From Gammaproteobacteria bacterium (lineage in GTDB: Bacteria; Pseudomonadota; Gammaproteobacteria; Enterobacterales; Kangiellaceae): DNA of 64,000 nt. The notes under the pieces were generated by a model that did not search any database, was not told the DNA's origin, and saw only the letters and a program-made list of their open reading frames with translations. The translations under genes were made by a program, and so were the position numbers. The stretch lies in contig JABXHY010000036.1 in NCBI GenBank assembly GCA_013373375.1, positions 1-64,000 of the forward strand, read 5' to 3'. Positions 36,171-44,953 of this stretch are shown here, in pieces. Numbering within the stretch: position 1 is the first letter of the stretch; each line of letters opens with the position of its first letter.

Positions 36171-36635
36171 TTAATTATTTAGCAGGCTGGAGTAGCCCAT
36201 CTTCACCAGCGAATTTGGGTAGGGACATAGTAGGTTTTCCAAGTCTAACGCTATATTTATCTTACTGACGATGACAATATCAGGAAATCGAATGAGCATT
36301 TGCTCAGTTCTTTTCGAGTATATAATTTCACCTTGAATCTCGAAGTAAATTGGCTTGATTACACCCTTGTTTAAGCGATTGTAGTCTTCCATCAGTAGAT
36401 TTAGGCTTTTTATATTGCCTAATCGATACTGGTTTAGCCCCTGTGACTCCCCATTACAAACAAAAAAGCTTGAGTTTTCATGACTCGAAACAAAATAACC
36501 TTTTATTAAGCGGTGGCTGTCGTACTGTTCAGTCGTGCCAATGAACAAAGATCCTTGCCAGAACAAAATGATTACAGCAAGAGTCAAACTCAGAAGAGAA
36601 AAGAACTTGGTTATGTTCGTATTGAAAACAAACAT
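36171..36635 (-). CDS. Hypothetical single-pass membrane or exported protein
   Basis: A 154-aa protein with one hydrophobic N-terminal segment (about 10-30, FFSLLSLTLAVIILFWQGSLFI). The beta-rich rest carries two cysteines (FFVCNGESQG and LLCPYPNS) that could form a disulfide outside the cytoplasm. I do not recognise the family. It lies downstream of the histone-like gene but is separated from it by a terminator, so it needs its own promoter. Confidence 0.6.
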   Translation of the reverse strand: MFVFNTNITKFFSLLSLTLAVIILFWQGSLFIGTTEQYDSHRLIKGYFVSSHENSSFFVCNGESQGLNQYRLGNIKSLNLLMEDYNRLNKGVIKPIYFEIQGEIIYSKRTEQMLIRFPDIVIVSKINIALDLENLLCPYPNSLVKMGYSSLLNN

Positions 36636-36653
36636 ATTATTCGATCATTATAA

Positions 36654-36677
36654 AAAGCCCGCTGGAGGACGGGCTTT
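36654..36677 (-). terminator. Terminator of the histone-like gene
   Basis: AAAGCCCG (36654-36661) pairs with CGGGCTTT (36670-36677). On the minus strand the stem is followed by TTTTTA. It lies 30 bases below the stop of the basic protein. Confidence 0.85.
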
Positions 36678-36706
36678 AGAGTCTTAAAAGCTACTAAATT
36701 TTAAGC

Positions 36707-37258
36707 TTAAGCCTTCTTTTTAGCTTTAGCTTTGCGCTTTTTCTTCTTTTTAGCAGGCTTTGCAGCAGCTTGATTTAATTTAGCAAGTTGCTTTTTCGCG
36801 GTAGCTTCTGCTTTATCGATAGCCTTTTTGAAAGCTTTTTCAGCATTAGCAACTGCTTTTGCTTTTGCAGCTTCTACTTTCGACTCGTTTTTAGCCATTT
36901 TTGCAGCCAAAGTTGCTTTCGCTTTCTCTTCAGAGATAAGCGTATTCAACTTAGTTTTGATATCAGTCGCTGCTGCTTTTGCTTTTTTCAGCGCTTCACG
37001 CTTTTTAGCAACGCCAGCGCGCGCTTTCTTTTTAGCTGCTGCTGTTTTCTTTGAGGAAACGCCTGCTTGTGCTTTTTTTACTGCAGCAGTTGCGGCATCA
37101 ACTTTCTTTTGAGCAGCTTGTAAACGTTTTTTAGCAGCATCAAGAGCTTTAGAACTCATTACAGGTTTTTTAACTGCAGCTTTTTTTGCTTTACGAACTA
37201 CCTTCTTCGCTTTACGTGCAGTCTTTTTCTTTGCAACGCGTTTTTTCTTAGGAGCCAT
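36707..37258 (-). CDS. Lysine/alanine-rich histone H1-like protein
   Basis: A 183-aa, very basic, low-complexity protein. About 30 percent Lys and 30 percent Ala are arranged as KKA/AKK blocks at both ends, around a helical heptad-like middle (ALDAAKKRLQAAQKKVDAAT and ESKVEAAKAKAVANAEKAF). It resembles histone-H1-like and AlgP-type nucleoid proteins, which bind DNA without sequence preference. Basic tails flanking a coiled coil suggest a DNA-bridging dimer; this is inference. It is monocistronic, with a 693-base A/T-rich gap upstream. Confidence 0.78.
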   Translation of the reverse strand: MAPKKKRVAKKKTARKAKKVVRKAKKAAVKKPVMSSKALDAAKKRLQAAQKKVDAATAAVKKAQAGVSSKKTAAAKKKARAGVAKKREALKKAKAAATDIKTKLNTLISEEKAKATLAAKMAKNESKVEAAKAKAVANAEKAFKKAIDKAEATAKKQLAKLNQAAAKPAKKKKKRKAKAKKKA

Positions 37259-37951
37259 GTTACTTTTCCTCTTATTAAGTTAACAACATATATTGCTCAA
37301 AAATTATTCTAGCACAAAAAACACACACGCCAAGAAAAAGCTACTGATTTCATTAAGAAAATTAATAAAAAATCAAAAAAATTGGCAAAACTGATCGTTT
37401 ATCATTAAAAAAATCAAAAAATTTCTCTCCGATTTTAATTTTCTTACAAAATTTGCCACTTTCCAAACCAAAATCTTTATCAAAAAATACTTTTTTGTTC
37501 ATTTTATCCTTCTCGAGATCTAAAAAATAAGTAATCGCTTTTAAAAAATGGTCCGACCGGTAAAAAATTAAATTTTTTAAGTGTTGAGTATCACCTTTGT
37601 AAGAAAAGTATCCTTACTTAGACTAACCGATAGAGTTAACAGGAATTCAATTTGCCGTTTTACGATTATTTTTCTGTTGAATTGTGTGATCAAGCTCAAA
37701 ATCTTCAACTAAGAAGTTATTTTTGAGTTTAAATACTTAAAGAACCTGCACGCTTTTAAACGAAAGCGTTCAGAAGGATTGGCAACATTAATTTTTCTAG
37801 CGAGACCGGATAAAAATGGATATAGTTGATTCCATCATTATCGGGAGCTTAAACCAGTAGTTTCGGGACATTTGTCATCTTCATCAAAGTGATAAATGCT
37901 CCGATTATTTTATTATCACAGCTGTGAACTCTATGTCTGAAGGAGAACATC
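37259..37951. other. 693-base A/T-rich non-coding interval
   Basis: No open frame with a ribosome site is visible on either strand. The part next to the basic-protein gene (37300-37580) is rich in A-runs and T-runs spaced through the sequence, as in curved promoter DNA. A small hairpin, ACGCTTT/AAAGCGT, lies at 37750-37769. A strong GGAG site before 37952 belongs to qmcA. It holds the divergent promoters of the histone-like and qmcA genes, and perhaps a small RNA. Confidence 0.5.
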
Positions 37952-38911
37952 ATGGAGATTCTTACCAATTATATATTAACGCCTCAATTCGCTTTTTTAG
38001 TATTCATCCTTTTTTTGGTGAAGATGGGAATAAAGTTTGTTCCACAGAATCGAGCTTTTGTAATCGAGCGATTTGGCAAATACAACAGCACTAAAGAAGC
38101 CGGTATCAACTTTATTTTGCCCTTTGTGGATAAAGTTGCTCATGATCGCTCGCTGAAAGAACAAGCAGTTGATGTGCCAAGTCAGGGAGCCATCACAAAA
38201 GACAATATTTCTCTCACCGTTGACGGCGTATTGTATTTTCGAGTGCTAGACCCTTATAAAGCTTCTTACGGTGTCGAGGATTACACTTTTGCGGTAATTC
38301 AGTTAGCACAAACCACTATGCGCTCTGAAATTGGTAAAATTGAATTGGATAAAACCTTCGAGGAGCGCGATATGCTTAACACCAATATTGTTAACTCGAT
38401 AAATCAAGCCGCAGAACCTTGGGGTGTGCAAGTACTGCGTTACGAAATTAAAGATATTGTTCCTCCACAAAGTGTTATGTCTTCTATGGAAGCTCAAATG
38501 AGAGCCGAGCGAGAAAAACGTGCACGGATTCTTGAGTCTGAAGGGCATCGTCAAGCGGAAATCAATCGAGCTGAAGGTGATAAGCAAGCACAAGTATTAA
38601 ATGCAGAAGCGGACAAACAAGAACAAATTCTTCGCGCGGAAGGTGAAGCACAAGCTATCTTACGAGTAGCAGAAGCAAAAGCAGAAGCTCTTGAACGAGT
38701 CGGTAAAGTAGCGTCAACCTCTGAAGGTCTATCTGCGGTGCAACTTGAGTTAGCGACAAAAGCAATTGCCGCGAAAGAAGCCATCGCCGATAAAAGCTCA
38801 GTAGTTCTACTACCTGATAATGGAACCGACGCGGCCAGCGTGATGGCGCAAGCAATGGCAATTATTAATACTTTTAAAAAGTCTGATAATAAGCCTAGTG
38901 AGCAAGTGTGA
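37952..38911 (+). CDS. qmcA: SPFH/stomatin-like membrane protease subunit (QmcA-type)
   Basis: A 319-aa protein with one N-terminal membrane helix (about 10-27). An SPFH/band-7 domain covers about 28-180 (VPQNRAFVIERFGKYNSTKEAG, DVPSQGAITKDNISLTVDGV). A long Ala/Glu coiled coil follows (180-270). It forms large oligomeric membrane scaffolds that organise proteases and lipids. It is translationally coupled to nfeD: the two overlap by four bases (ATGA-type), the standard QmcA-NfeD pairing. Confidence 0.92.
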   Translation: MEILTNYILTPQFAFLVFILFLVKMGIKFVPQNRAFVIERFGKYNSTKEAGINFILPFVDKVAHDRSLKEQAVDVPSQGAITKDNISLTVDGVLYFRVLDPYKASYGVEDYTFAVIQLAQTTMRSEIGKIELDKTFEERDMLNTNIVNSINQAAEPWGVQVLRYEIKDIVPPQSVMSSMEAQMRAEREKRARILESEGHRQAEINRAEGDKQAQVLNAEADKQEQILRAEGEAQAILRVAEAKAEALERVGKVASTSEGLSAVQLELATKAIAAKEAIADKSSVVLLPDNGTDAASVMAQAMAIINTFKKSDNKPSEQV

Positions 38912-39381
38912 TGGAAGCTCTAATCACACTACCCAATTTATTGTTGGTTATCGGCATCGTGCTAATAACTCTAGAAGTCGTGGTTTTTGGCTTCTCGACT
39001 ATATTTTTGGTGTTCATCGGTTTGGCTTGTTTTACCAGTGCAATATTAATGTGGGCGAATGTTATTGATGAAAGCTTTATCCACTCTGCTTCATCAATAG
39101 CAGTATTTACTTTTGCTTACGCATTGTTGCTGTGGCGACCGCTTGGAAAGTTGCAGAGCGAGCAACAAGATCCGAATAACCAACCTAATACAATGAAAGG
39201 TATGCAGTTTCGATTAGCTGAAACTGTCAGTGCTACTCAAACTGGTGTATATCGGTATTCAGGAATCGACTGGAAAGTTGAGCTAGCGCCAGAAGTTAAC
39301 GTTACACTGGAGGCAGGTACTGCAGTTGAAGTTACCAAAGCAGAAGTCGGAAAGCTTTTGGTCAAGCCGGTGGGTTCTTAA
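38908..39381 (+). CDS. nfeD: NfeD family membrane protein
   Basis: A 157-aa protein with hydrophobic segments in the first 80 residues (LLLVIGIVLITLEVVVFGFSTIFLVFIGLA and a third near 65-80). A C-terminal OB-fold domain (about 95-155) includes GMQFRLAETVSATQTGVYRYSGIDW. NfeD proteins pair with SPFH proteins in the membrane. It is the short form without the ClpP-like protease domain. Confidence 0.88.
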   Translation: MMEALITLPNLLLVIGIVLITLEVVVFGFSTIFLVFIGLACFTSAILMWANVIDESFIHSASSIAVFTFAYALLLWRPLGKLQSEQQDPNNQPNTMKGMQFRLAETVSATQTGVYRYSGIDWKVELAPEVNVTLEAGTAVEVTKAEVGKLLVKPVGS

Positions 39382-39390
39382 AAAATAGAG

Positions 39391-39429
39391 AGCGTTGGCT
39401 GCCACAAATCCAGGGTAGCCAATGCTTTT
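39391..39429 (+). terminator. Terminator after qmcA-nfeD
   Basis: AGCGTTGGCT (39391-39400) pairs with AGCCAATGCT (39417-39426) with one G-U pair; T-run follows. It lies between the nfeD stop and the convergent aroC stop. Confidence 0.7.
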
Positions 39430-39498
39430 CATTCAAACTTGTCTTACCCTTCTATCAGTCTATCTATTTAAAGCCATTTATAAAAAACTTATTCAAGA

Positions 39499-40578
39499 TT
39501 ATTGATAAGCCCGAAACCTTAACCAATGATCAACAATGGTTAACGCCGCCATGGCTTCAACAATTGGAACGGCCCTTGGAAGCACGCAGGGATCATGGCG
39601 TCCTTTTCCTTTAAACACCACCGGTTCTCCGTCCAGGTTCACTGTGTTTTGATCGCGAATAATCGTTGCGGTGGGTTTAAAGGCAACACGTAAATCAATC
39701 GGCATTCCATTACTGATACCACCTTGAATACCACCAGAAAAATTCGAGCGTGTTTGGATTTTTCCATCATGATTTAAAAATTCATCGTTGTGGGTAGAGC
39801 CAGTTAGCTTGGTACCAGAAAATCCACTCCCCACTTCAAATCCTTTACTGGCATTTATGCTAAGCATAGCCTTTGCTAAATCAGCTTCTAGCTTGTCAAA
39901 AATGGGCTCACCAAGACCCACTGGCATATTTTTAATTACGCATTCTACGACACCGCCAATAGAATCACCCGCTTTGCGAATCTCTTCGATGCGCTTAATC
40001 ATTTTCTCGGCAACTTTGCCATCTGGACAACGAACAGGGGTCGCTTCGACTAATTCTCGACTTACTTCTAATGGATTAATGTCCGTTTCTATGTCACCGA
40101 CAGACTTAACATAAGCAATAATTTCGATATCTTGCTTTTCACTTAATATTTTTTGCGCAATTGCACCAGCCGCAACAGTTGAAGCGGTAACTCGAGCGGA
40201 ACTTCTTCCTCCTCCAGCCACATCACGAATGCCATATTTTTGTTGGTAAGTAAAATCGGCATGACTTGGCCGATAGAGCTTCGCCATTTCAGAGTAATCT
40301 TTGGAGCGCTGATCTTGATTTTGAATGATGAAAGCTAATGCAGTGCCGGTGGTTTTACCATTGATAATACCTGATAAAATCTCGACTTTGTCGGCCTCTT
40401 TTCTTTGAGTAACAATTTTACTTTGTCCAGGACGACGACGATCCAGTGCTGGCTGAATATCAGCTTCGGTTAAGTCTAGGCCAGCAGGGCAACCTTCGAT
40501 AACACCGCCGATCGCTTTCCCATGGGACTCTCCCCAATTTGTAAAACGAAATAATTGACCAATGCTGTCGCCTGCCAT
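39499..40578 (-). CDS. aroC: Chorismate synthase
   Basis: A 359-aa flavin-dependent enzyme that makes chorismate from EPSP, the last shared step of aromatic synthesis. Signatures are [14 protein letters not shown] (active-site His17), [14 protein letters not shown] (second His), the C-terminal [14 protein letters not shown] and [12 protein letters not shown]. The usually invariant [18 protein letters not shown] signature reads [18 protein letters not shown], replacing Glu with Val and Arg with Thr. It is downstream of aroA by 70 bases, probably one transcript. Confidence 0.94.
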   Translation of the reverse strand: MAGDSIGQLFRFTNWGESHGKAIGGVIEGCPAGLDLTEADIQPALDRRRPGQSKIVTQRKEADKVEILSGIINGKTTGTALAFIIQNQDQRSKDYSEMAKLYRPSHADFTYQQKYGIRDVAGGGRSSARVTASTVAAGAIAQKILSEKQDIEIIAYVKSVGDIETDINPLEVSRELVEATPVRCPDGKVAEKMIKRIEEIRKAGDSIGGVVECVIKNMPVGLGEPIFDKLEADLAKAMLSINASKGFEVGSGFSGTKLTGSTHNDEFLNHDGKIQTRSNFSGGIQGGISNGMPIDLRVAFKPTATIIRDQNTVNLDGEPVVFKGKGRHDPCVLPRAVPIVEAMAALTIVDHWLRFRAYQ

Positions 40579-40648
40579 ACTTATACCCTTTTAACTTTTG
40601 AAATTTTAATGCGTACTTAATTTAGCTAGCCGTTCACTTACAAAATGC

Positions 40649-41947
40649 TCAATCGACTACTGAAGTTTCAATACCTAGTTCATTGAGTTTATCAAAATAG
40701 GTGGGAAATGACTTACTTACCACATCAGCACTATTAATAATTACACCGCTCACCTGAGTACCTATTAAACTCAAGCTCATTGCCATTCTATGGTCGTCGT
40801 GTGTTTCAAGCACTGCGCCTTTCAACATTATATCGCTACCATTTGTTAAACAGCCTGTTACGGCAAGGTAATCCTCTCCATACTCAACTGGCACACCAAG
40901 TTTTCTCAATTCTTTTGCTGTATCCACAATACGATTCGATTCTTTAAATGCCAGATGAGCAATATTTTTCATCACCGTTGTGCCTTCCGCAAAGCATGCC
41001 ACGGCGGCTAGAGTTTGAACAACATCGGGCATTTCACCCATATCCAAATCGACCGCTTTTAAAGGTTGGCTTCGTGTTAACGAGATGCTTTGTTGATTTA
41101 ATTCAACTTCGCAGCCCATTTGTTCGAGAATACGATAGAACTTGGCCTCACCTTGAATTGAATTCTTATCAAATTCTTGTAATGTTATCTTCCCGCCACA
41201 AATCGCCGCGGCTCCTAAAAAATAAGAACTACTCACAGGGTCGGGAGCAATGGATACTTCTCTTCCGCAATAACCGTTTTGTTTAGGGATAAAAAATCCA
41301 GATTCTGTTGGTTCAATTACTGCGCCAAACTGACGCATTAAATCGATAGTAAGTCCGATATACTGTGTTGATACCTTTTCACCAATAACATCGATATAAA
41401 AGTCATATCCTAAATTTGGCGCAATTAATAAAAGCGCACTAACGTATTGACTGCTTACCTGCCCTTTTATTTGGCAACGATGGTGTGTAATTGGTCCCTG
41501 AATTACTGCAGGTAAAGTATCTGATCTCGAGTCGATGGATACACCCAAAGTTCTCAAAGCAGTGAATAAGTCTTCCATCGGTCGCGAATTCATTTTGTTG
41601 CTGCCACTTATATTCACCGGTCGAGATTCAAGTGCGGCAAGCGCAGTTACAAAACGAGAAAAAGTACCACTGTGAGATGTATAGACATTTGCCGCATCGG
41701 CAGAAACATCGTTATATTCTAATCTGGGATAGCTTTCGACTGTCGAACCATTGCGAACAAGTCGATACCCTAATTTGTTTAAACCTTTAATCGCGGTGTC
41801 TATATCATCGTTAGCGACTACATTTGTTAACACTACCTTTTCTCGGGCAAGAGCCGCAATTATAACCAAACGGTTCGCCAGGTATTTACTGCCTGGCAGT
41901 GAAACTGCGGCATCAATGGATATTGCTGGATGAATCAAACGCTTCAT
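40649..41947 (-). CDS. aroA: 3-phosphoshikimate 1-carboxyvinyltransferase (EPSP synthase), divergent form
   Basis: A 432-aa enzyme that transfers enolpyruvyl from PEP to shikimate-3-phosphate. Catalytic landmarks are present: MPDVVQTLA (catalytic Asp), KESNRIVDTA (Glu and Arg), DDHRMAMS and KSFPTYFD. Two substrate motifs differ from the usual form. LPGSKxxSNR is LPGSKYLANR, with Tyr in place of the phosphate-binding Ser, and NAGTAMRP is SHSGTFSRFV, around the glyphosate-sensitive loop. It looks like a divergent EPSPS branch. It is divergent from the his leader region and upstream of aroC. Confidence 0.92.
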   Translation of the reverse strand: MKRLIHPAISIDAAVSLPGSKYLANRLVIIAALAREKVVLTNVVANDDIDTAIKGLNKLGYRLVRNGSTVESYPRLEYNDVSADAANVYTSHSGTFSRFVTALAALESRPVNISGSNKMNSRPMEDLFTALRTLGVSIDSRSDTLPAVIQGPITHHRCQIKGQVSSQYVSALLLIAPNLGYDFYIDVIGEKVSTQYIGLTIDLMRQFGAVIEPTESGFFIPKQNGYCGREVSIAPDPVSSSYFLGAAAICGGKITLQEFDKNSIQGEAKFYRILEQMGCEVELNQQSISLTRSQPLKAVDLDMGEMPDVVQTLAAVACFAEGTTVMKNIAHLAFKESNRIVDTAKELRKLGVPVEYGEDYLAVTGCLTNGSDIMLKGAVLETHDDHRMAMSLSLIGTQVSGVIINSADVVSKSFPTYFDKLNELGIETSVVD

Positions 41948-42036
41948 TTAGTATATACAACCTTAAATAACTCTTTCATCATTTTAACTCAGAACCAACC
42001 CACAGGTCTTTATTTAAAGTCATGCAAAATAATTCA

Positions 42037-42066
42037 TTGACAAACACCTACACCCAATGAGATTAT
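42037..42066 (+). promoter_or_regulatory. Probable sigma-70 promoter of the his operon
   Basis: A perfect TTGACA at 42037-42042 and GATTAT at 42061-42066 are spaced by 18 bases. Initiation near 42073 would start the transcript almost at the leader ATG, so either the leader is leaderless or the -10 is slightly elsewhere (TATACA at 42064 with a 21-base spacer). Confidence 0.5.
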
Positions 42067-42073
42067 ACAACCT

Positions 42074-42175
42074 ATGAATATTAATGAATTTAAATACACA
42101 CACAAAAGCAGCTTTCAAACTGTCACAAGCCGTTTGTTTGTGTTTGCACATCATCACCATCATCTAACCGGATGA
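42074..42175 (+). CDS. hisL: his operon leader peptide (33 aa, five consecutive His codons)
   Basis: A short frame, ATG at 42074 to TGA at 42173-42175, encodes a 33-residue peptide. It has one His at residue 10 and five consecutive His codons (CAT CAT CAC CAT CAT, 42149-42163) near its end. A GC-rich terminator follows 36 bases later, before hisG. This is the classical histidine attenuator layout: ribosome stalling on scarce His-tRNA should favour an anti-terminator. The ribosome site is weak (GAG about 12 bases upstream). Confidence 0.85.
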   Translation: MNINEFKYTHKSSFQTVTSRLFVFAHHHHHLTG

Positions 42176-42210
42176 CGGTGCTGCAGCTATTGTAAGTTAA
42201 GTTTACAGCA

Positions 42211-42249
42211 AAGCCCCGTTTACTAAAGTACTCGGGGCTTTTTCTTTAT
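42211..42249 (+). terminator. his attenuator terminator
   Basis: AAGCCCCG (42211-42218) pairs with CGGGGCTT (42233-42240), followed by a T-rich run (TTTCTTTATT). It lies between the leader peptide and hisG. An upstream ACCG/CGGT stem (42167-42179) overlaps the leader stop and could be the pause hairpin. Confidence 0.85.
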
Positions 42250-42342
42250 TCTGGCAACGTATAAGACCAGATAATATAAACCAAGATTTCATTTTTAAAG
42301 TTTTAAACTAATTTAACGATTTAAATTTTTGAGGAAATAAAC

Positions 42343-43191
42343 ATGACACTTAAACTGGTGCTACCAAAAGGCAGAATTAATACCAAAGTACTGCAATTGC
42401 TAAATGATATGGGTATTACCCTTGTAGGGGACGATCGAAACTATCGACCGAAAGCTTACGGATTCGATCTCGAAGTAAAGCTACTCAAAAGTCAAAATAT
42501 CCCATCGCTGGTTGAACTTGGTCAACACGATATCGGTTTTGCTGGTGAAGACTGGATTTACGAAAGACGCACTGAAGTCGAAGTTATAAAAAATCTTGGC
42601 TTTGATCCGGTAAAAATTGTCGCGTGCATTCCTGAGGACTGGGATTGGAATGAAGTTAAGCAACGCAAAGTCATCGTTGCTTCTGAGTACAAGAGAATTG
42701 CCACAGATTATCTTGAACGCAATGGCTTTGATTACCAGTTACTGAGAAGTTATGGTGCGACCGAAGTGTTTCCACCCGAAGATGCCGACATGATTATCGA
42801 CAACACATCGACAGGAACAACCATTCGAGCGAATCGGCTGAAGATTGTTGATACTGTCATGAAAAGTGCAACGCAATTTATTGCGAACAAAGCAGCACTG
42901 GAAGATTCAGGCAAACGACAGGACATCGAAACTTTACTAACGATGATGCAAGCGGTACTCAATGGACGTGAGCGTGTTCTATTAGAGATGAACTGCGGTA
43001 ATGATGCTATCGAAACCATTGTTTCGTTATTACCAGCGATGCGCTCACCAACTGTGAGTCGTTTATATAATGAAGAAGGCTTTGCCGTAAAAGCGGCTGT
43101 ACCAAAAGGTAATATCATGGAGTTAATTCCAGAGCTCATCAAAGCCGGTGCGACAGATATTTTAGAAACACCGATTAATAAATCAATCTAA
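42343..43191 (+). CDS. hisG: ATP phosphoribosyltransferase, long form
   Basis: At 282 aa this is the long, self-sufficient HisG, so no HisZ is required. It does the first step of histidine synthesis, PRPP plus ATP to phosphoribosyl-ATP. Signatures are LVLPKGRINTKV, VELGQHDIGFAGEDW and DADMIIDNTSTGTTIRANRLKIVD (PRPP-binding). A C-terminal regulatory ACT-like domain (about 205-282) carries the histidine feedback site. GAGGAAA lies upstream of ATG. It is the first structural gene behind the attenuator; the next frame begins immediately after its stop. Confidence 0.95.
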   Translation: MTLKLVLPKGRINTKVLQLLNDMGITLVGDDRNYRPKAYGFDLEVKLLKSQNIPSLVELGQHDIGFAGEDWIYERRTEVEVIKNLGFDPVKIVACIPEDWDWNEVKQRKVIVASEYKRIATDYLERNGFDYQLLRSYGATEVFPPEDADMIIDNTSTGTTIRANRLKIVDTVMKSATQFIANKAALEDSGKRQDIETLLTMMQAVLNGRERVLLEMNCGNDAIETIVSLLPAMRSPTVSRLYNEEGFAVKAAVPKGNIMELIPELIKAGATDILETPINKSI

Positions 43192-44934
43192 GTGAGCCGT
43201 GTCGTCATGTTAAAACTCGACTTTAATGAACGCAGTGACTATGCCAGCGAATGGTTATCGAAGCTCGAGCTCGATGCAACCGAACTTTGGCACTACCCAG
43301 ATCGCACAGAATTAGAGTCGATCATTGCGACACACTATTCCAATAGCGAAAAAGCAATACTCACCGAGCAAAATGTTTTTGTAAGCAACGGTGGTGACGA
43401 GGCAATATTTCTATTAATGCGCATTATAAAAGAAAGCGCCAAATTGATATTGCCACTGCCCGCGTTTAGCCAATATACCTGGGGACTGAGCAGTTGGTCA
43501 CTGGATAATATTCAAATTCCTGCAAATAGTGATTTATCACTGGATATTAATTCACTCAAACAAGTGATAAGCAAGAATAAAGATTCCGTTGTGGTTATCA
43601 CTTCACCAAACAACCCGACGGGAGAAGGTATTGCGAGTAGTGAGTTAATTGAGTGTCTACGATTAGCTAAAAACAACAACAGCTGGGTATTTCTAGACGA
43701 AGCTTACATAGAATTTAGCGAACAAAAGTCTGCAATAAACTTACTTGATCAATTTGATAACTTAGTGATTTTAAGAACTTTGTCAAAAGCTTATGGTCTC
43801 GCCGGAATTCGTCTGGGCTATTTAATTGGAGGCGAGGCTTTATTGAATGAGTTTAAACAAAGAGCGATTCCGTTTAATGTCCCTGCTCCAAGTTTAGCAA
43901 TTGCTAAAGCTGCTTTTTCGGATGATGCTCAAAAAGACATGCAAAACTATACAACGAAAATCAAGCAGAATCGAAACCAACTCAGTCAGTGGTTGATAGA
44001 CAATGAGATTCAACCGATAAACTCAGAGGCAAACTTTATATTTTTCAAATTGGATAGCTTGCGCGCTGAAATGGTAAAAAATGCTTTGCTGAAACTCGAC
44101 ATCAGTATACGTGTTTTCACAGAGTCTTATCTTTCTGGTTGTTTACGAATCACTGTTCCTTTTCAACTTGAACTGCTATTAACAGCATTGAGTAATATAT
44201 TAACTCCCAAACTCCTTTGCTTTGATATGGATGGCGTTTTAATTGATACCAGCAGCAGCTATGACAATGCCATAAAAGCGACTGTAAAAGAGTTCACTGG
44301 GCAACAAGTTACAGATACAGCTATTAATGATTTGCGAAGTCAAGGCGGCTACAATAATGACTGGGTATTAACGCAAGCACTGATAGCGCAGATTGAAAAA
44401 GAAAGTCAAAGTCTTCACAGTGACTCTGAAGTACTTGTATCACCTAGTATTGAAAAAGTAACCGATTGCTTTCAACAATTTTACCTTGGAGATGAATCGC
44501 AGCCAGGCTTTATTAGGAACGAACAAGTTCTCTTGAGCCCGATTACTAATCAACAGCTGCAACGCTTTTGTATTCAAAACAAAACTTCTTTAGCAATAGT
44601 TACAGGACGACCCAGAGACGAAGCCATGATGGGTCAGAAAGCCATTAGTCAACAACATGCAGAGTGGCTTGCAGCGAAAGTAGTCAGTGACAATGATGTA
44701 GAGAAAAGTAAGCCTGCCCCAGAAGGTATTTTAAAGTTAAAAACATTTTTCGATACATCTGCCAGCTGGATGTTTGGTGACACACCGGATGATATGCAGG
44801 CAGCTGTGAATAGTGGATCAGTTGCGATTGGTATCGGAAATGAAAACCGAAACTCCTTGATTGAAGCAGGTGCAGATGTTGTCATTAATGATATTAACGA
44901 CTTACAACGTTTAATATCGACCTCAAAGATTTAA
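43192..44934 (+). CDS. hisC: Histidinol-phosphate aminotransferase fused to HAD phosphatase
   Basis: A 580-aa fusion. Residues 1 to about 335 are HisC (fold-type I PLP): NGGDEAIFL, TSPNNPTGEG near 143, LDEAYIEF near 167, the PLP lysine in RTLSKAYGLAGIRLGY near 202 and Arg in LRITVP. Residues about 341-580 form a HAD hydrolase: nucleophile motif LLCFDMDGVLID, motif II IVTGRPRDEA, Lys in KSKPAPEG and motif IV MFGDTPDDMQAA. No separate histidinol-phosphatase and no bifunctional HisB are encoded, so the HAD half probably dephosphorylates histidinol phosphate made by the first half. The start may be GTG at 43192 or ATG at 43207. Confidence 0.9.
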   Translation: MSRVVMLKLDFNERSDYASEWLSKLELDATELWHYPDRTELESIIATHYSNSEKAILTEQNVFVSNGGDEAIFLLMRIIKESAKLILPLPAFSQYTWGLSSWSLDNIQIPANSDLSLDINSLKQVISKNKDSVVVITSPNNPTGEGIASSELIECLRLAKNNNSWVFLDEAYIEFSEQKSAINLLDQFDNLVILRTLSKAYGLAGIRLGYLIGGEALLNEFKQRAIPFNVPAPSLAIAKAAFSDDAQKDMQNYTTKIKQNRNQLSQWLIDNEIQPINSEANFIFFKLDSLRAEMVKNALLKLDISIRVFTESYLSGCLRITVPFQLELLLTALSNILTPKLLCFDMDGVLIDTSSSYDNAIKATVKEFTGQQVTDTAINDLRSQGGYNNDWVLTQALIAQIEKESQSLHSDSEVLVSPSIEKVTDCFQQFYLGDESQPGFIRNEQVLLSPITNQQLQRFCIQNKTSLAIVTGRPRDEAMMGQKAISQQHAEWLAAKVVSDNDVEKSKPAPEGILKLKTFFDTSASWMFGDTPDDMQAAVNSGSVAIGIGNENRNSLIEAGADVVINDINDLQRLISTSKI

Positions 44935-44953
44935 GTTAAAGGTGAACATAACC

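Noticed and set aside
36788-37112. Plus-strand open frames opposite the histone-like gene
   Set aside because: They are antisense images of a Lys/Ala-rich gene whose codon pattern leaves the other frames open. They have no ribosome site and a Phe/Ser/Ala-only composition.
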